Assembly (NCBI GenBank): GCA_937995535.1
Contig: CALKJU010000052.1
Coordinates: 1 to 47,516 of the forward strand
Direction: 5' to 3'
DNA length: 47,516 bases
Source: an uncultured Alphaproteobacteria bacterium
Lineage (GTDB): Bacteria > Pseudomonadota > Alphaproteobacteria > Geminicoccales > Geminicoccaceae
In this document: in pieces, positions 8,780 through 17,721 of the stretch
How the letters are laid out: each line of letters begins with the position of its first letter
Position numbering within the stretch: the stretch's first letter is position 1
Position numbers and translations under genes: made by a program
The notes under the pieces: model-generated
The model's database searches: none
What the model was told of the DNA's origin: nothing
The model's input: the letters and a program-made list of their open reading frames with translations, nothing else

Positions 8780-10162
8780 TCACCGCTCGTACAGGAACCT
8801 CCGATCTGCGCTCTCGTCGTAGGCCGGATCGTCCCAGCCGATCATCTTGCCGGGGTTGAGGAGGTTCAAAGGGTCGGCCTCGCGCTTGAAGGCCAGCTGG
8901 AGTTGGTCGACCTTCTTCATCCCGCCGCCCTCGAGCGTGTAGTCGTGCGGGTTGAATATCGGGCAGCCCTGCTCGTCATGGTAGGCGATGATCTGGTCGA
9001 GCCGGGCCTCGCTCGTATAGCGCACGAGCTGGAGGCCGAAGCACGCGACCTGTCCGCCGAACCGGACGAACTCGAGATGCATCGGCACCTCGTCGCCGAA
9101 ATGGTGGTACATCTGCTCGACCTTCGCGACATGGTCGGGCGGCGGAAACAGGGTCTGCAGGTAGGTGACCGTCCGGTCGACCTTCAGCGCGTTCAAGGTC
9201 GTGTGGTTCCACGTGTACTCGAAGAGCGGCGGCTGCGCCTTGGGCAGCTCGTCCACGAAGCAGCGCCAGACCTGGCGCGCGGGCCACGCCTTCACGAGGT
9301 CGTCGAGCACCTCCAGCGCGAGGTCGGCGACCATCAGCATCACGCAGTGATCGTCGGGGCCGAGCAGCTCCGGTCGGAGGTACTGGTGGCCGACGGGCGC
9401 GGCGATCGGGGTGACGAGTTTCTTGAGGATCGCGTCTTCGCGGGCGAGCGCGTCGGCGAAGCGGACCGCGGTCATGAAGTCGGCGAAGGCGAGGACCAGC
9501 TCGCACCAGCGCCAGGCCGGCGCCAGCGGCATCTCCACCTCGGTGATGACGCCGTTCGTACCATAGGCGTGATTGGCCTTCTGCACGGCATCGCCGCGCA
9601 GCTCCAGGATCCGCGGCTCCCCCTCCATGGTGAGCACGCGCAGACCCAGGATGTTGCCGCGATCGCGGAGCAGCCCCCAGGTGATCGAGCCGACGCCGGA
9701 GCTCCCGCCAGCGACGTAGCCGCCGATCGTGCCCGTCTTGTGCGTGCTCGGATGGATGCGCAACTCCTGGCGCAACGGATGGGTCTGGGCGGCGGCGTCG
9801 ATGTCGCAGAGCTTGGCGCCGGCCTGTGCGCGGACCCGGCCATGACCGATCTCGAGAACGCGGCTCATCTCGGAGAGATCGACCACGAGCCCGCCGTGCA
9901 GCGGCATCGCCTGCCCATAATTGCCGGTGCCGCCACCGCGCACGGTGAGCGGCACGCGGTGCCGCCAGCAGGCGCGCATGACGCGCAGAACCTCGGCTTC
10001 GTCCCGGGGCGTGACCACGGCGTCGGCGCTGACGTGGTCGAGCTTGGCCTTGAGGACCGGGCTATACCAGTAGAAGTCGCGCGAGCGGCGACGGACCCGC
10101 TGTGGCTGGGTGTCGAGATCGAGACCGTCGAGATCGCGAAGCAGCGCCGTGATGTCGGGCAT
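8780..10162 (-). CDS. FAD-binding (PCMH-type) oxidase, GlcD/D-lactate dehydrogenase group
   Basis: Flavoprotein oxidase or dehydrogenase of 460 residues that probably oxidises a hydroxy or amino substrate. The FAD domain occupies about residues 45-225, with TPRDEAEVLRVMRACW, RGGGTGNYGQAMPLHGG (pyrophosphate contact), VDLSEMSRVLEI, then SSGVGSITWGLLRDRGN. The C-terminal half is the cap domain, ending with NPHDYTLEGGGMK and LLNPGKMIGWDD, the latter typical of this family. It is the last gene of a five-gene minus-strand operon; only 8 bases separate it from the amidohydrolase stop. No signal peptide. The substrate may be the deaminated product of the upstream enzyme (inference). Confidence 0.88.
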   Translation of the reverse strand: MPDITALLRDLDGLDLDTQPQRVRRRSRDFYWYSPVLKAKLDHVSADAVVTPRDEAEVLRVMRACWRHRVPLTVRGGGTGNYGQAMPLHGGLVVDLSEMSRVLEIGHGRVRAQAGAKLCDIDAAAQTHPLRQELRIHPSTHKTGTIGGYVAGGSSGVGSITWGLLRDRGNILGLRVLTMEGEPRILELRGDAVQKANHAYGTNGVITEVEMPLAPAWRWCELVLAFADFMTAVRFADALAREDAILKKLVTPIAAPVGHQYLRPELLGPDDHCVMLMVADLALEVLDDLVKAWPARQVWRCFVDELPKAQPPLFEYTWNHTTLNALKVDRTVTYLQTLFPPPDHVAKVEQMYHHFGDEVPMHLEFVRFGGQVACFGLQLVRYTSEARLDQIIAYHDEQGCPIFNPHDYTLEGGGMKKVDQLQLAFKREADPLNLLNPGKMIGWDDPAYDESADRRFLYER

Positions 10163-10170
10163 GGAGAGCC

Positions 10171-11451
10171 TCAGGCGAACAGATGATCGAGCTCGGTATA
10201 AGGCGGCGGCCTGGTATCGATCGCGACGCCCGCGCGCAGCACGACGCGGCCTGCTTCAGGCCGCGAGAAGGCCTCGCTCCATGAGCGCCCTTCGAGGATG
10301 ACGAGGTCCGCGGGGAGACCCGGCGCGATCCGCCCGCGCTCCGGCAGGCCGATGAGCGCGGCCGGCGTCGCCGTCACCGCCTTCACCCAGTCGCCTACCG
10401 GATGATCGAGATGCGCGATGCGTACGGCCTCGCGAAAGACCTCGTGCATGTCGAGATCGCCATAGGCGTAGAACGGGTCGCGGGTGTTGTCGCTGGCCAC
10501 CGCCACCGGGACGCCAGCCGAGCGCGCCTCGTGGAGCACCGTCACGCCGCGGCGGCGCGGGGTGCGGCCCGCCACCCGATCCTGCAGATACATGTTGCAC
10601 ATCGGCAGGGAGACGATGGCGATCCCGGCAGCACGCACGCGGTCGAGGGTCGCGCGCATCTCTGTTTCGAGCTGTGCCGCCAGCGAGCAGCAATGGCCGG
10701 CCACCGCTGGGTAGGTGAAACCGCGCCGCAGCATGGTGTCCGCCAGGTGCCGCAGCGTGCGGACCTCGGGGTCGAGCGTCTCGTCGACGTGGCAGTCGAC
10801 GGCGAGCCCGCGCTCGGCGGCGAGCGCCAGAAATCGGTCGAGATCGGCGTCGAGGTCGGGTCCCGGTAGCGGCACCACGCCGAGCACGGCGCCATGCGCC
10901 GCGACGAGGTCGGCCAGCCGCTCGCCGTCACGGCCGCGATAGTCCTCGAGCATGGCGAGGCTCACCGCCTGCAGCTCGATCCGCCCGCGCCAGCGATCGC
11001 GCAGCTCGGCGAAGACGGGAAAGGAGATCTGCGCCTGCGGTGGACGGGAGTCGAGATGGGTGCGGATGGCGACGGTGCCATGCGCGGAGGCGCAGCGCAG
11101 CGCGAATTCCATACGCGCCAGGACGTCCTCGGCCTTCCAATTGGCGCGGCGGTCCGCCTCGACCGTCTCCAGCGCGGCCCAGAAGCTGCCGTCCGGGTTG
11201 GCGGCGCGCGGCCAGATATGCCCCTTGTCGAGATGGGTGTGCATATCCACGAAGCCGGGCAGCACGATTCGCCCGCCGAGGTCGGTTGCGTGCCTCGGAA
11301 CCGCGCCGGTGCCGGGTCGGACGGCGGCGATCCGCCCGTCCATCAGCTCGATGTCGACCAGGGCGAGCTCGCCGCCGGCGGATGGCGGCGGATCGAGAAG
11401 GCAGGACGGCACCCGGGCGCGGGCGAGACAGGTTGTTGTCGCGGAGATCAC
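10171..11451 (-). CDS. Cytosine deaminase-like amidohydrolase
   Basis: Metal-dependent hydrolase of the CodA type, 426 residues, cytoplasmic. Metal and catalytic residues are visible: H71-x-H73 in GFVDMHTHLDK, H221 and E224 in DCHVDETLD, H253 in AGHCCSL and D321 in ASDNTRDPF. A short beta-sandwich frames the barrel at both ends. The start is GTG, one base after the permease stop codon, so translation is probably coupled. Position in an operon with an NMT1/THI5-type importer suggests that it deaminates or hydrolyses an imported N-heterocycle such as a pyrimidine; other substrates (creatinine-like, triazine-like) remain possible because this family is broad. Confidence 0.87.
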   Translation of the reverse strand: MISATTTCLARARVPSCLLDPPPSAGGELALVDIELMDGRIAAVRPGTGAVPRHATDLGGRIVLPGFVDMHTHLDKGHIWPRAANPDGSFWAALETVEADRRANWKAEDVLARMEFALRCASAHGTVAIRTHLDSRPPQAQISFPVFAELRDRWRGRIELQAVSLAMLEDYRGRDGERLADLVAAHGAVLGVVPLPGPDLDADLDRFLALAAERGLAVDCHVDETLDPEVRTLRHLADTMLRRGFTYPAVAGHCCSLAAQLETEMRATLDRVRAAGIAIVSLPMCNMYLQDRVAGRTPRRRGVTVLHEARSAGVPVAVASDNTRDPFYAYGDLDMHEVFREAVRIAHLDHPVGDWVKAVTATPAALIGLPERGRIAPGLPADLVILEGRSWSEAFSRPEAGRVVLRAGVAIDTRPPPYTELDHLFA

Positions 11452-11452
11452 G

Positions 11453-12295
11453 TCAATTCTCCCGCCGTACCGCGCTCTCGTGCCAGCGATGCAGGAGCAG
11501 CCAGGCGAGCCATGAAAATGTCAGGTAGATCGCGACGCCGAGCAGTGCCAAGATCAGGAGCCCGGCGAACATGCGCGGGATGTTGAGGCGATATTGTGCC
11601 TCCAGCACGCGGAAGGCGAGGCCGGTGCCGGTGCCGGCGGTGCCGGCGACGTACTCGGCGACCACAGCCCCGATCAGCGACAGGCCGCCGGCGATCTTGA
11701 GCCCGCCCAGGAAATAGGGCAGGGCCGAGGGCATCCGCAGCAGGCGCAGGGTCTGCCAGCGCGAGGCCTGATACAGCTCGAAAAGGTTGCGCAGGTTGTG
11801 ATCGGCGCTGTCGAGGCCGAGCATGGTGTTGGAGAGGATCGGAAAGAAGGCGACGATCCACGCGCACAGGACGACGGCGGTGAGGGTGTTGTCGACATAG
11901 ATCAGGATCAGGGGCGCGATCGAGACGACCGGCGTGACCTGGAGCACGACAGCATAGGGCAGGAGCGACAGCTCGACCCATTTGGACAGCGAGCACAGCA
12001 GGGCGAGGCCGCCGCCGCCGATGATCGCCGCGCTCAGCGCCAACGCCGCGATCTTCAAGGTCACGAGCATCGACGGCCAGAGCGTGTGCCAGGACGCGAC
12101 GAGTTCTGCGCCCACGGCCGACGGCGCGGGCAGGATGTAAGGTGGGATGCCGTTGGCCCGGACCAGCCATTCCCAGCCGAGGAGCAGGGCCACCCCGATC
12201 GTCAGCGGGGCGAGAATGCGCGCGGTGCGCCCGGAGGTCGCCTGCGGGCGATCGTCAGCCGACTCGATTACCCGCTCCCCCGTCACCGTCGCCAT
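11453..12295 (-). CDS. ABC transporter permease, SsuC/ThiX type
   Basis: Inner-membrane subunit of 280 residues with about six helices. The EAA-like loop is seen around NLFELYQASRWQTLRLLRM, followed by PSALPYFLGGLKIA, typical of the nitrate/sulfonate/pyrimidine-precursor importer group. ATG at 12295 lies two bases after the ATPase stop. It sits between the ATPase gene and the amidohydrolase gene. Confidence 0.9.
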   Translation of the reverse strand: MATVTGERVIESADDRPQATSGRTARILAPLTIGVALLLGWEWLVRANGIPPYILPAPSAVGAELVASWHTLWPSMLVTLKIAALALSAAIIGGGGLALLCSLSKWVELSLLPYAVVLQVTPVVSIAPLILIYVDNTLTAVVLCAWIVAFFPILSNTMLGLDSADHNLRNLFELYQASRWQTLRLLRMPSALPYFLGGLKIAGGLSLIGAVVAEYVAGTAGTGTGLAFRVLEAQYRLNIPRMFAGLLILALLGVAIYLTFSWLAWLLLHRWHESAVRREN

Positions 12296-12297
12296 CG

Positions 12298-13080
12298 CTA
12301 CTCGCCCATCGCCCGGTGCAGCTCGTCGGAGGCCAGCCGGCAATAGCCATTGTAGGCGCCGGAGGTGCGGAAGCGCTCGTCGCGCGGATAAGGCACGTCG
12401 ACCGCGAGATCGGCGACGACGCGGCCCGGCCGCGCCGCCATGACGACGATCCGCGAGGAGAGATAGACCGATTCGTAGACGCTGTGCGTGACGAACACCA
12501 CGGTCCAGCGCTGGTCCTGCCAGAGTGCCAGCAGGTCATCGTTGAGCTTGAAGCGCGTAATCTCGTCGAGCGCGGCGAAGGGCTCATCCATGAGCAGCAG
12601 TTTCGGACGGGTGACCAGCGCCCGGGCGATCGAGACGCGCATCTTCATCCCGCCCGACAGCTCGCGCGGATAGGCGTGGCTGAAGCCGGCGAGCCCGACC
12701 ATGTCGAGGGCGCCCATCACCTCGTCCTGGACCTGGGCGCGGCTCTGCCCGCGCAGGCGGAACGGCAGCCAGACATTGTCGAACACGGTGGCCCACGGCA
12801 GCAGGGTCGGCTCCTGGAACACGAAGCCGACGTCGCCCAAGGTCTCGCCCTGCGGCCACTCGATACGCCCCTGCGTCGGCTGACCGAGCCCCGCGATCAG
12901 CCGCAGCGCGGTGCTCTTGCCGCAGCCGGACGGCCCCACGAGGCTCACGAACTCGTGTGCGCCGATCGTGAGGTCGAGCCCCTCGAGCGCCACCGTGCCG
13001 GTCGAGAAGGCCTTGCGCACCCCACGCAGGCGAACGAGCGGCAGGGTGCTGCCGCCCATCCCGCCGGTCGCGTCCAGCAT
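12298..13080 (-). CDS. ABC transporter ATP-binding protein, SsuB/ThiZ type
   Basis: Cytoplasmic ATPase of 260 residues. Walker A GPSGCGKS at 49-56, Q-loop VFQEPTLLPW near 88, signature LSGGMKMR at about 141, Walker B LLLMDEPF near 161 and switch FVTHSVYE are intact. The start is set at 13080 because its ATG overlaps the stop of the binding-protein gene as TGATG; the frame stays open further upstream, but only inside that gene. Confidence 0.92.
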   Translation of the reverse strand: MLDATGGMGGSTLPLVRLRGVRKAFSTGTVALEGLDLTIGAHEFVSLVGPSGCGKSTALRLIAGLGQPTQGRIEWPQGETLGDVGFVFQEPTLLPWATVFDNVWLPFRLRGQSRAQVQDEVMGALDMVGLAGFSHAYPRELSGGMKMRVSIARALVTRPKLLLMDEPFAALDEITRFKLNDDLLALWQDQRWTVVFVTHSVYESVYLSSRIVVMAARPGRVVADLAVDVPYPRDERFRTSGAYNGYCRLASDELHRAMGE

Positions 13081-14114
13081 CAGCCTCCGGTGAGCTGCTT
13101 CTTGAGGTCGAGGCCGTGGCCCTTGTTGACGAACTGCAGCGTGTACATTTCCGCCAGCGGCAGGTCGGCCGGGTAGAGCCCCCATCCGACCGACTTCTCG
13201 AAGAAACTCTTCCACCGCGCGTCGGTCATGGCACCGATGCCCAAGGTCAGCGCGTCGCCCGAATCGACGATCCCGTACTCTTTCATCGCGGCGATCGAGA
13301 AGGCGATCTGCTCGTCGGTCATCTCCGGATTGTCGGCCTTGATCAGCGTGTTGCCCGGCGACGGATCGCCGTAGAGGTAGGATATCCAGCCCTCGATCGT
13401 GGCGTTCACGAAGCGCTGCACGAGGTCCGGGTTATCCCGAACCATCGCCGCGGAGGCCTCGATCGTCGTCGAGTAGGTGTCGTAGCCGACGTCGGCCATC
13501 ATCAGCACGCTGGGCTTGAAGCCGCCTTGGGTCTCGATCGCGAACGGCTCCGAGGTGACGTAGCCCTGCTGGGCGCTGTTCGGATCGGCCAGGAAGGGCG
13601 CCGGGTTGAAGGTGTAGGGCTTAACCTGGTCGTCGCTGAGCCCGTAGGCCTGCTTCATCCACAGCCAGTAGGTGAGCCGCCCATCGTTGCTCAAGAACAG
13701 GGTCTTACCCTTGAGGTCCTCGAAGCTCTTGACGTCGGGATGGGCGAGGATGACCTGCGGCTCCTTCTGGAAGATCGCCGCGATGGTGATCACCGGCACC
13801 TTGTTCTGGGTGAAGTTGAACTGCCCGAACAGGTTGCCACCCATGTTGAAGTCGATCTTGCCCGAGGCGATCAGCGCCGAGTGGTTCACCTGCGGACCAC
13901 CCTGGCGGATCATCACGTCGAGCCCGTAGCGCTCGTAGATCCCGGTGGCGACCGCCTGGTAGAACCCTCCGTGCTCCGCCTGGGCCTTCCAGTTGGTGCC
14001 GAACGTCACGGCGTCGGCGGCGACGGCGGTGGGCATCGCGACCCCCGTCCAGCCGATCAGCGCCCACGCGAATGCCGCCAGTCGCAGCGTCGCCCGCACG
14101 GTTCTCGTCCTCAT
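13080..14114 (-). CDS. ABC substrate-binding protein, NMT1/THI5 family
   Basis: Periplasmic receptor of 344 residues. A Sec signal peptide covers about residues 1-33 (basic start, hydrophobic core, AVA-A cleavage). The mature protein begins VTFGTNWKAQAEHGGFYQAV, the characteristic opening of NMT1/THI5-like receptors for hydroxymethylpyrimidine and related heterocycles, and has IDFNMGGNLFGQ and VILAHPDVKSFEDLKGK. It is the first gene of the operon that continues with ATPase, permease, amidohydrolase and FAD oxidase. The ligand is probably a pyrimidine-like compound (inference from family and neighbours). Confidence 0.9.
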   Translation of the reverse strand: MRTRTVRATLRLAAFAWALIGWTGVAMPTAVAADAVTFGTNWKAQAEHGGFYQAVATGIYERYGLDVMIRQGGPQVNHSALIASGKIDFNMGGNLFGQFNFTQNKVPVITIAAIFQKEPQVILAHPDVKSFEDLKGKTLFLSNDGRLTYWLWMKQAYGLSDDQVKPYTFNPAPFLADPNSAQQGYVTSEPFAIETQGGFKPSVLMMADVGYDTYSTTIEASAAMVRDNPDLVQRFVNATIEGWISYLYGDPSPGNTLIKADNPEMTDEQIAFSIAAMKEYGIVDSGDALTLGIGAMTDARWKSFFEKSVGWGLYPADLPLAEMYTLQFVNKGHGLDLKKQLTGG

Positions 14115-14281
14115 CGTCGCCCTCGCCCTGCCGGATCGGGCCGAGACGCAACGCGCCCCGGCTGCTCAGCGGCACACTAGCAAGGACCGTACCGCCGCGC
14201 CCAGTCCCACGCAGCGCGCCGGGCGGCCGCCAATCCGGTAAGGGCGCCTGCCCGGAACGCGAGCAAGTGACGCGACAGGCT

Positions 14282-15166
14282 TCACAGCCAATCGACCGAC
14301 ACGCCGACCTCCAGCGGCAGGGCCGCGTCTGGCGGGCCGGTGAAACTGCCGGAAATCGGCGAGGCCTGCTCGGGCGCGCGGGCGGCGCAGACGCGAATCA
14401 GGTCGCGGCCGCCGAACAGAGCGTTGGTCGGATCGAACTCGACCCAGCCGGCGCCGGGCAGATAGGCGTCGACCCAGGCATGGGTGGCACCGGCGCCGAC
14501 GGTCGCAGCACCCCCGGACATGGATGGGTCCAGCGCCGGGGAATAGAGATAGCCGCTGACGAAGCGGGCGGCGATCCGCAGCGCGCGCAGCGCCTCCATC
14601 ATCAGCGCGGCGAAGTCGCGGCAGGTGCCGCCCTGTGCCAGGGTAACCAGCGGCGACTGCGTTCCTTCCTCGTAGCGGGCCCGGTAGGGCAGCGTCTCCT
14701 TGATGGCCCGCGCCATGCTCAGCAGCAGCGCCTCGGTGTCGACATCCTCGGAGCCGCGCACGAAGCGCAGCGCCCAGCGGTCGAGCTCGCCCGCCGGATC
14801 GGCCCAGTGCCGGGCGAGGTAGGGGGCGAGGTCCGGCGTCTCCTCAGGGTGGTAGTTGAACGGCCAGCGGCGCGCGAACGGCTCCGTGACGAGGTCAGGG
14901 TTCTCGAGGCCGTAATGCTCTAGCTCGACCCGGCTCTCGATGCGGCACTCGGTCGTGCGGCCGGCGAACGAGGCGATCGCCACGGAGTTGCCGTAGACGT
15001 CGAGCAGCCAGCGAAGCTCGGTCGGCCGCGGCGTGATGCTCAGCGCGGTCTCGCGCAGGCGCATGGCGTGACTGTCGCGCGGGCGCAGCATCAGCCGGTG
15101 GCGGCCGAGCTCGACCGGCGCGGCGTAGCGGTAATGGGTGACGTGGGTGATGCGGTAGGGCCGCAT
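14282..15166 (-). CDS. Transglutaminase-like cysteine protease family protein
   Basis: A 294-residue protein with an N-terminal beta domain (about 1-90, opening YRITHVTHYRY, typical of bacterial transglutaminase N-domains) and a transglutaminase core. The catalytic triad is visible: C182 in GGTCRDFAALM, H229 in GATHAWVDAYLPG and D245 in WVEFDPTNALFGG. No signal peptide is seen. Members act as cysteine proteases or amidases rather than true cross-linking enzymes; the substrate is unknown. GAGGAA precedes the ATG. Transcribed alone, downstream of a terminator-like hairpin. Confidence 0.88.
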   Translation of the reverse strand: MRPYRITHVTHYRYAAPVELGRHRLMLRPRDSHAMRLRETALSITPRPTELRWLLDVYGNSVAIASFAGRTTECRIESRVELEHYGLENPDLVTEPFARRWPFNYHPEETPDLAPYLARHWADPAGELDRWALRFVRGSEDVDTEALLLSMARAIKETLPYRARYEEGTQSPLVTLAQGGTCRDFAALMMEALRALRIAARFVSGYLYSPALDPSMSGGAATVGAGATHAWVDAYLPGAGWVEFDPTNALFGGRDLIRVCAARAPEQASPISGSFTGPPDAALPLEVGVSVDWL

Positions 15167-15184
15167 GGGTGTTCCTCAGACGAA

Positions 15185-15207
15185 GGGCCCGGCCGATGAC
15201 CGGGCCC
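15185..15207 (-). terminator. Hairpin downstream of the DUF1328 gene
   Basis: Perfect 8-base-pair stem, 15185-15192 with 15200-15207, 7-base loop, all G/C. On the minus strand it lies 46 bases after the DUF1328 stop and just before the transglutaminase gene, where it could end the upstream operon. Only two U residues follow, so the call is moderate. Confidence 0.45.
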
Positions 15208-15252
15208 GACGCTGGTACTACGGACCGGTGGCGCTCGCGTAGCCGCCTCGGC

Positions 15253-15429
15253 TCAGACCGGTGGTCGGCGCCCGCGGACGATCCCCATGACCACGCTGAC
15301 CAGGAACAGAATCAAAAAGATCACGAAGAGAACCTGGGCAATGCTGGCCGATGTCGAGGCGATCCCGCCAAAGCCGAGGAACGCGGCGACCAGGGCGACG
15401 ACCAGAAAAACCAGAGACCAGTACAGCAT
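15253..15429 (-). CDS. DUF1328 small membrane protein
   Basis: A 58-residue protein with two membrane helices. It opens [20 protein letters not shown], then a short [12 protein letters not shown] turn, then a second helix and a basic tail ending RGRRPPV. This is the standard DUF1328 (YtjA-type) pattern, including the aromatic start and the Gly-Ala loop. A GGAGGAG ribosome binding site precedes the ATG. The role is unknown; homologues are often induced by stress. It lies 192 bases downstream of the YqjE-like gene on the same strand and may belong to the same cassette. Confidence 0.85.
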   Translation of the reverse strand: MLYWSLVFLVVALVAAFLGFGGIASTSASIAQVLFVIFLILFLVSVVMGIVRGRRPPV

Positions 15430-15621
15430 GTCACGCTCCTCCGACGCTGGCCGCAGATCCGGCTGTGGATTTCAACGTCGCTGTCAGGTGACGGTTCCGT
15501 CGCCGCCGTCGCACGGCTGGTGACGCCGTCGATCGCCCTCCGAGCAAGCCCGGGAATTGGCGCGCGCATCTTCGCTCCGCTCCCGCACCAGCAGGACCGG
15601 ACTTCGGCCGGGCTGACCGCC

Positions 15622-16062
15622 TCAGCGCCGGCGCAGCAGTTCGCCCAGCACTGCGCCGACCAGCGCCACCGCAGCGACACTCGCCAGCGGGTGCCGCTCG
15701 ACCTGCCGGGCGAGCAGGCTGGCGGCCGCGGCGGCCTCCTCGGCCAGCGGCTGCGGTGGCCGTGCGTGGCCGCGGCGGCGCGCGCCACTGAGCATCAGCG
15801 GCGCCACGAGCCCCCCGGCGATGAGCAGGAGGATCAGCGCCTCGACCGCGGCCCCCGGCGCGGCACCCAGCGCTCCCTCGAGCGCCATGTAGAGGGCCGC
15901 CAGCGCGAAGCCGACCGCCGCGGCGAGGACGATCCCCGCCGCGGTGCCGAGCATGATCTGCAGGACCAGCCGCCGCGTGGCCTCGCGCGCCGCCTGCTGC
16001 TGCGCCGGCAGCAGGCTGAGCACGCTCGGCAGCAGCGGGACAAGCAGGCGCAGCAGGCTCAC
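15622..16062 (-). CDS. YqjE-like/phage holin superfamily membrane protein
   Basis: A 146-residue protein with an amphipathic N-terminus, two central membrane helices (about 36-60 and 72-92), a basic loop (GARRRGHARPP) and a C-terminal hydrophobic segment ending LLRRR. The start is GTG and overlaps the stop of the DUF883 gene by 4 bases (GTGA), so the two are translationally coupled. The pairing of a DUF883 protein with such a membrane protein resembles yqjD-yqjE of E. coli. Exact function unknown. Confidence 0.7.
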   Translation of the reverse strand: MSLLRLLVPLLPSVLSLLPAQQQAAREATRRLVLQIMLGTAAGIVLAAAVGFALAALYMALEGALGAAPGAAVEALILLLIAGGLVAPLMLSGARRRGHARPPQPLAEEAAAAASLLARQVERHPLASVAAVALVGAVLGELLRRR

Positions 16063-16382
16063 CGACGGCTACCGAGCATGGCGAAGAGCAGCCCAATGCC
16101 GAAAGCGATGGCGACCGACATCAGCGGCTGGTCCTTGATCCGGTGCTCGAGATCGGAGAGCTGGCTGCGGCCAGTCTCGGCGGCCTGCCGCGCCAGCGTC
16201 TCGGCCTCGGCACGGACCCGCTCGAGCGAGGCCGCACCTTGCGACTTGGCATGGTCGACTGCCGAGACGCCGGCCTTCTTGAGTGCCTCGGTCAGGCTCG
16301 CCAGATCGGTCTGCAGCTTGGCAAACTCCTTCTTCAGGGTCGCGATCTCGTCCTCGGGTGCGGCGTCCTTGGTGGTGGCCAT
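16059..16382 (-). CDS. DUF883 (YqjD/ElaB-like) membrane-anchored protein
   Basis: A 107-residue protein. Residues 10-85 form a long charged helix with coiled-coil character (ATLKKEFAKLQTDLASLTEA, then ERVRAEAETLARQAAETGRS), followed by DLEHRIKDQPLMSVAIAFGI, a C-terminal membrane helix and the end LGSRR. This is the classical DUF883 layout; E. coli YqjD binds ribosomes at the membrane in stationary phase. AGGAGG lies 11 bases before the ATG. It is followed by the coupled YqjE-like gene. Confidence 0.85.
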   Translation of the reverse strand: MATTKDAAPEDEIATLKKEFAKLQTDLASLTEALKKAGVSAVDHAKSQGAASLERVRAEAETLARQAAETGRSQLSDLEHRIKDQPLMSVAIAFGIGLLFAMLGSRR

Positions 16383-16421
16383 GGCGTTGTATCCCTCCTG
16401 TGGTGGTGTGGAATGGCGCGG

Positions 16422-17567
16422 TCAGGCCGGCAGCCGGGCCTGCAGGGCGACCGGATCGACGCGCGACTCGCCGAGCACGCGGCCGAGCGCGGCGAGATGC
16501 GGGACATGGTCGCAGATGATCTTGAACGCGGCCAGCGCCGGCACCGCCAGCAGCGCCCCGGCGACGCCCCACAACCAGCCCCAGAGCATGAACGACAGGA
16601 AGACGATCACCGGGCTCAGGCTCAGGCGGATGGCGACCGTGGCCGGTGTGACGACCTGACTCTCGACGATGTTCAGCCCGAGGATGACCGCGACCGGGAG
16701 GAGGGCCATCGCCGGCTGGTCGAAGGTCAGGAGCCCGGCCACGCCGACCAGGCCCACGCAGATCGCCGGCCCCAGGAACGGAACGAAGTTCAGCAGCCCG
16801 CACACGGTACCCCACAGGATCGGGTTGGGCATGCCGACCAGCCACAGGCCGAGCGCGGCGAAGGCGGCCAGCCCGACGTTGATCACGGTGATGGTCAGGA
16901 GGTAGTAGGAGATCTCGCGGCGGATCTCGGTGCCGATGCGCAGCGCGCGGCGGCGGTTGCGGAAGCCCATCAGTAGGCCGCACAGGTCGCGTCCGATGCG
17001 GCCACCCGTGGCGAGGAGGAATGCGGCGAGAACTACGGTCGCGAGGATGCTCGCGACCATCTCGCCAGTGCCCGCGGCGAGCGCGGTCTGCCAAGAGGTG
17101 TCCTGGACGACGACCTTCTGCACATCGGGGCTGTCCGCGCCGGTGATCTTCTCCATGGTCTGCGAGGCCCGCTCGAGGTCCGCCAGCGGACCTCGCGACA
17201 GGTTGAGCCTGCCGCGCAACTCCTGCAGCGCGGTCGGGGCCTGCCGAAGCCAGGCGGTCGCCGGGTCGGCGAGGGCGTAGATGCCGCCGGTGACGGCGGC
17301 AGTGAGGCTCAGCACGACGAGGGCCGCAGCGAGGCCGCGTGGCACGCGCAGCCGGACCAGCGCGCCCACCACCGGCGACAGGACGAGATAGAGGAGCAGC
17401 GCGAGCACGATCGGGATGACCAGCGCGCGGCCGAGATAGAGCGTGTAGAGCAGCGCCAGGATCAGGAGGGAGGTGAGCAGCCAAGTCGAGGGCGCCGCCT
17501 CGATGATGGGGGGAAAGGCGACGCGCCGGCGCGCGAGTGTATACGAGACCGGATGGATGAGCCGCAC
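16422..17567 (-). CDS. AI-2E family transporter (PerM/TqsA-type)
   Basis: Polytopic membrane protein of about 381 residues with roughly eight helices in the family pattern: paired N-terminal helices (TLYLGRALVIPIVLALLLYL), VVGALVRLRVPRGLAAALVV, a large soluble segment with LRQAPTALQELRGRL, then the conserved block VGMPNPILWGTVCGLLNFVPFLG-type region and the SPVIVFLSFMLWGWLWGVAG end. Members export small molecules or ions; the AI-2 role is proven for only a few. The start GTG at 17567 is chosen for the GGGGGA six bases upstream; the frame is open to an ATG at 17624. It lies 39 bases upstream of the DUF883 gene. Confidence 0.85.
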   Translation of the reverse strand: MRLIHPVSYTLARRRVAFPPIIEAAPSTWLLTSLLILALLYTLYLGRALVIPIVLALLLYLVLSPVVGALVRLRVPRGLAAALVVLSLTAAVTGGIYALADPATAWLRQAPTALQELRGRLNLSRGPLADLERASQTMEKITGADSPDVQKVVVQDTSWQTALAAGTGEMVASILATVVLAAFLLATGGRIGRDLCGLLMGFRNRRRALRIGTEIRREISYYLLTITVINVGLAAFAALGLWLVGMPNPILWGTVCGLLNFVPFLGPAICVGLVGVAGLLTFDQPAMALLPVAVILGLNIVESQVVTPATVAIRLSLSPVIVFLSFMLWGWLWGVAGALLAVPALAAFKIICDHVPHLAALGRVLGESRVDPVALQARLPA

Positions 17568-17721
17568 CTGTCGTCCCCCGCCCCGCAAGGCACGTCCGCC
17601 GACCGCCCGACAACGCGGGATCATGCTGCCGGTTCCCGCTGCCGGCGGAACCGCGCTGGCCGGGCACCGGGTGGCGCGTTAGCTTGCGATGCGGGTGGCC
17701 CTCCATCCGGGAGAGGACGGG

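Noticed and set aside
13705..14175. Alternative 156-codon minus-strand frame over the NMT1-type receptor start
   Set aside because: It is the receptor in another frame; the receptor has a signal peptide and conserved opening in the chosen frame.
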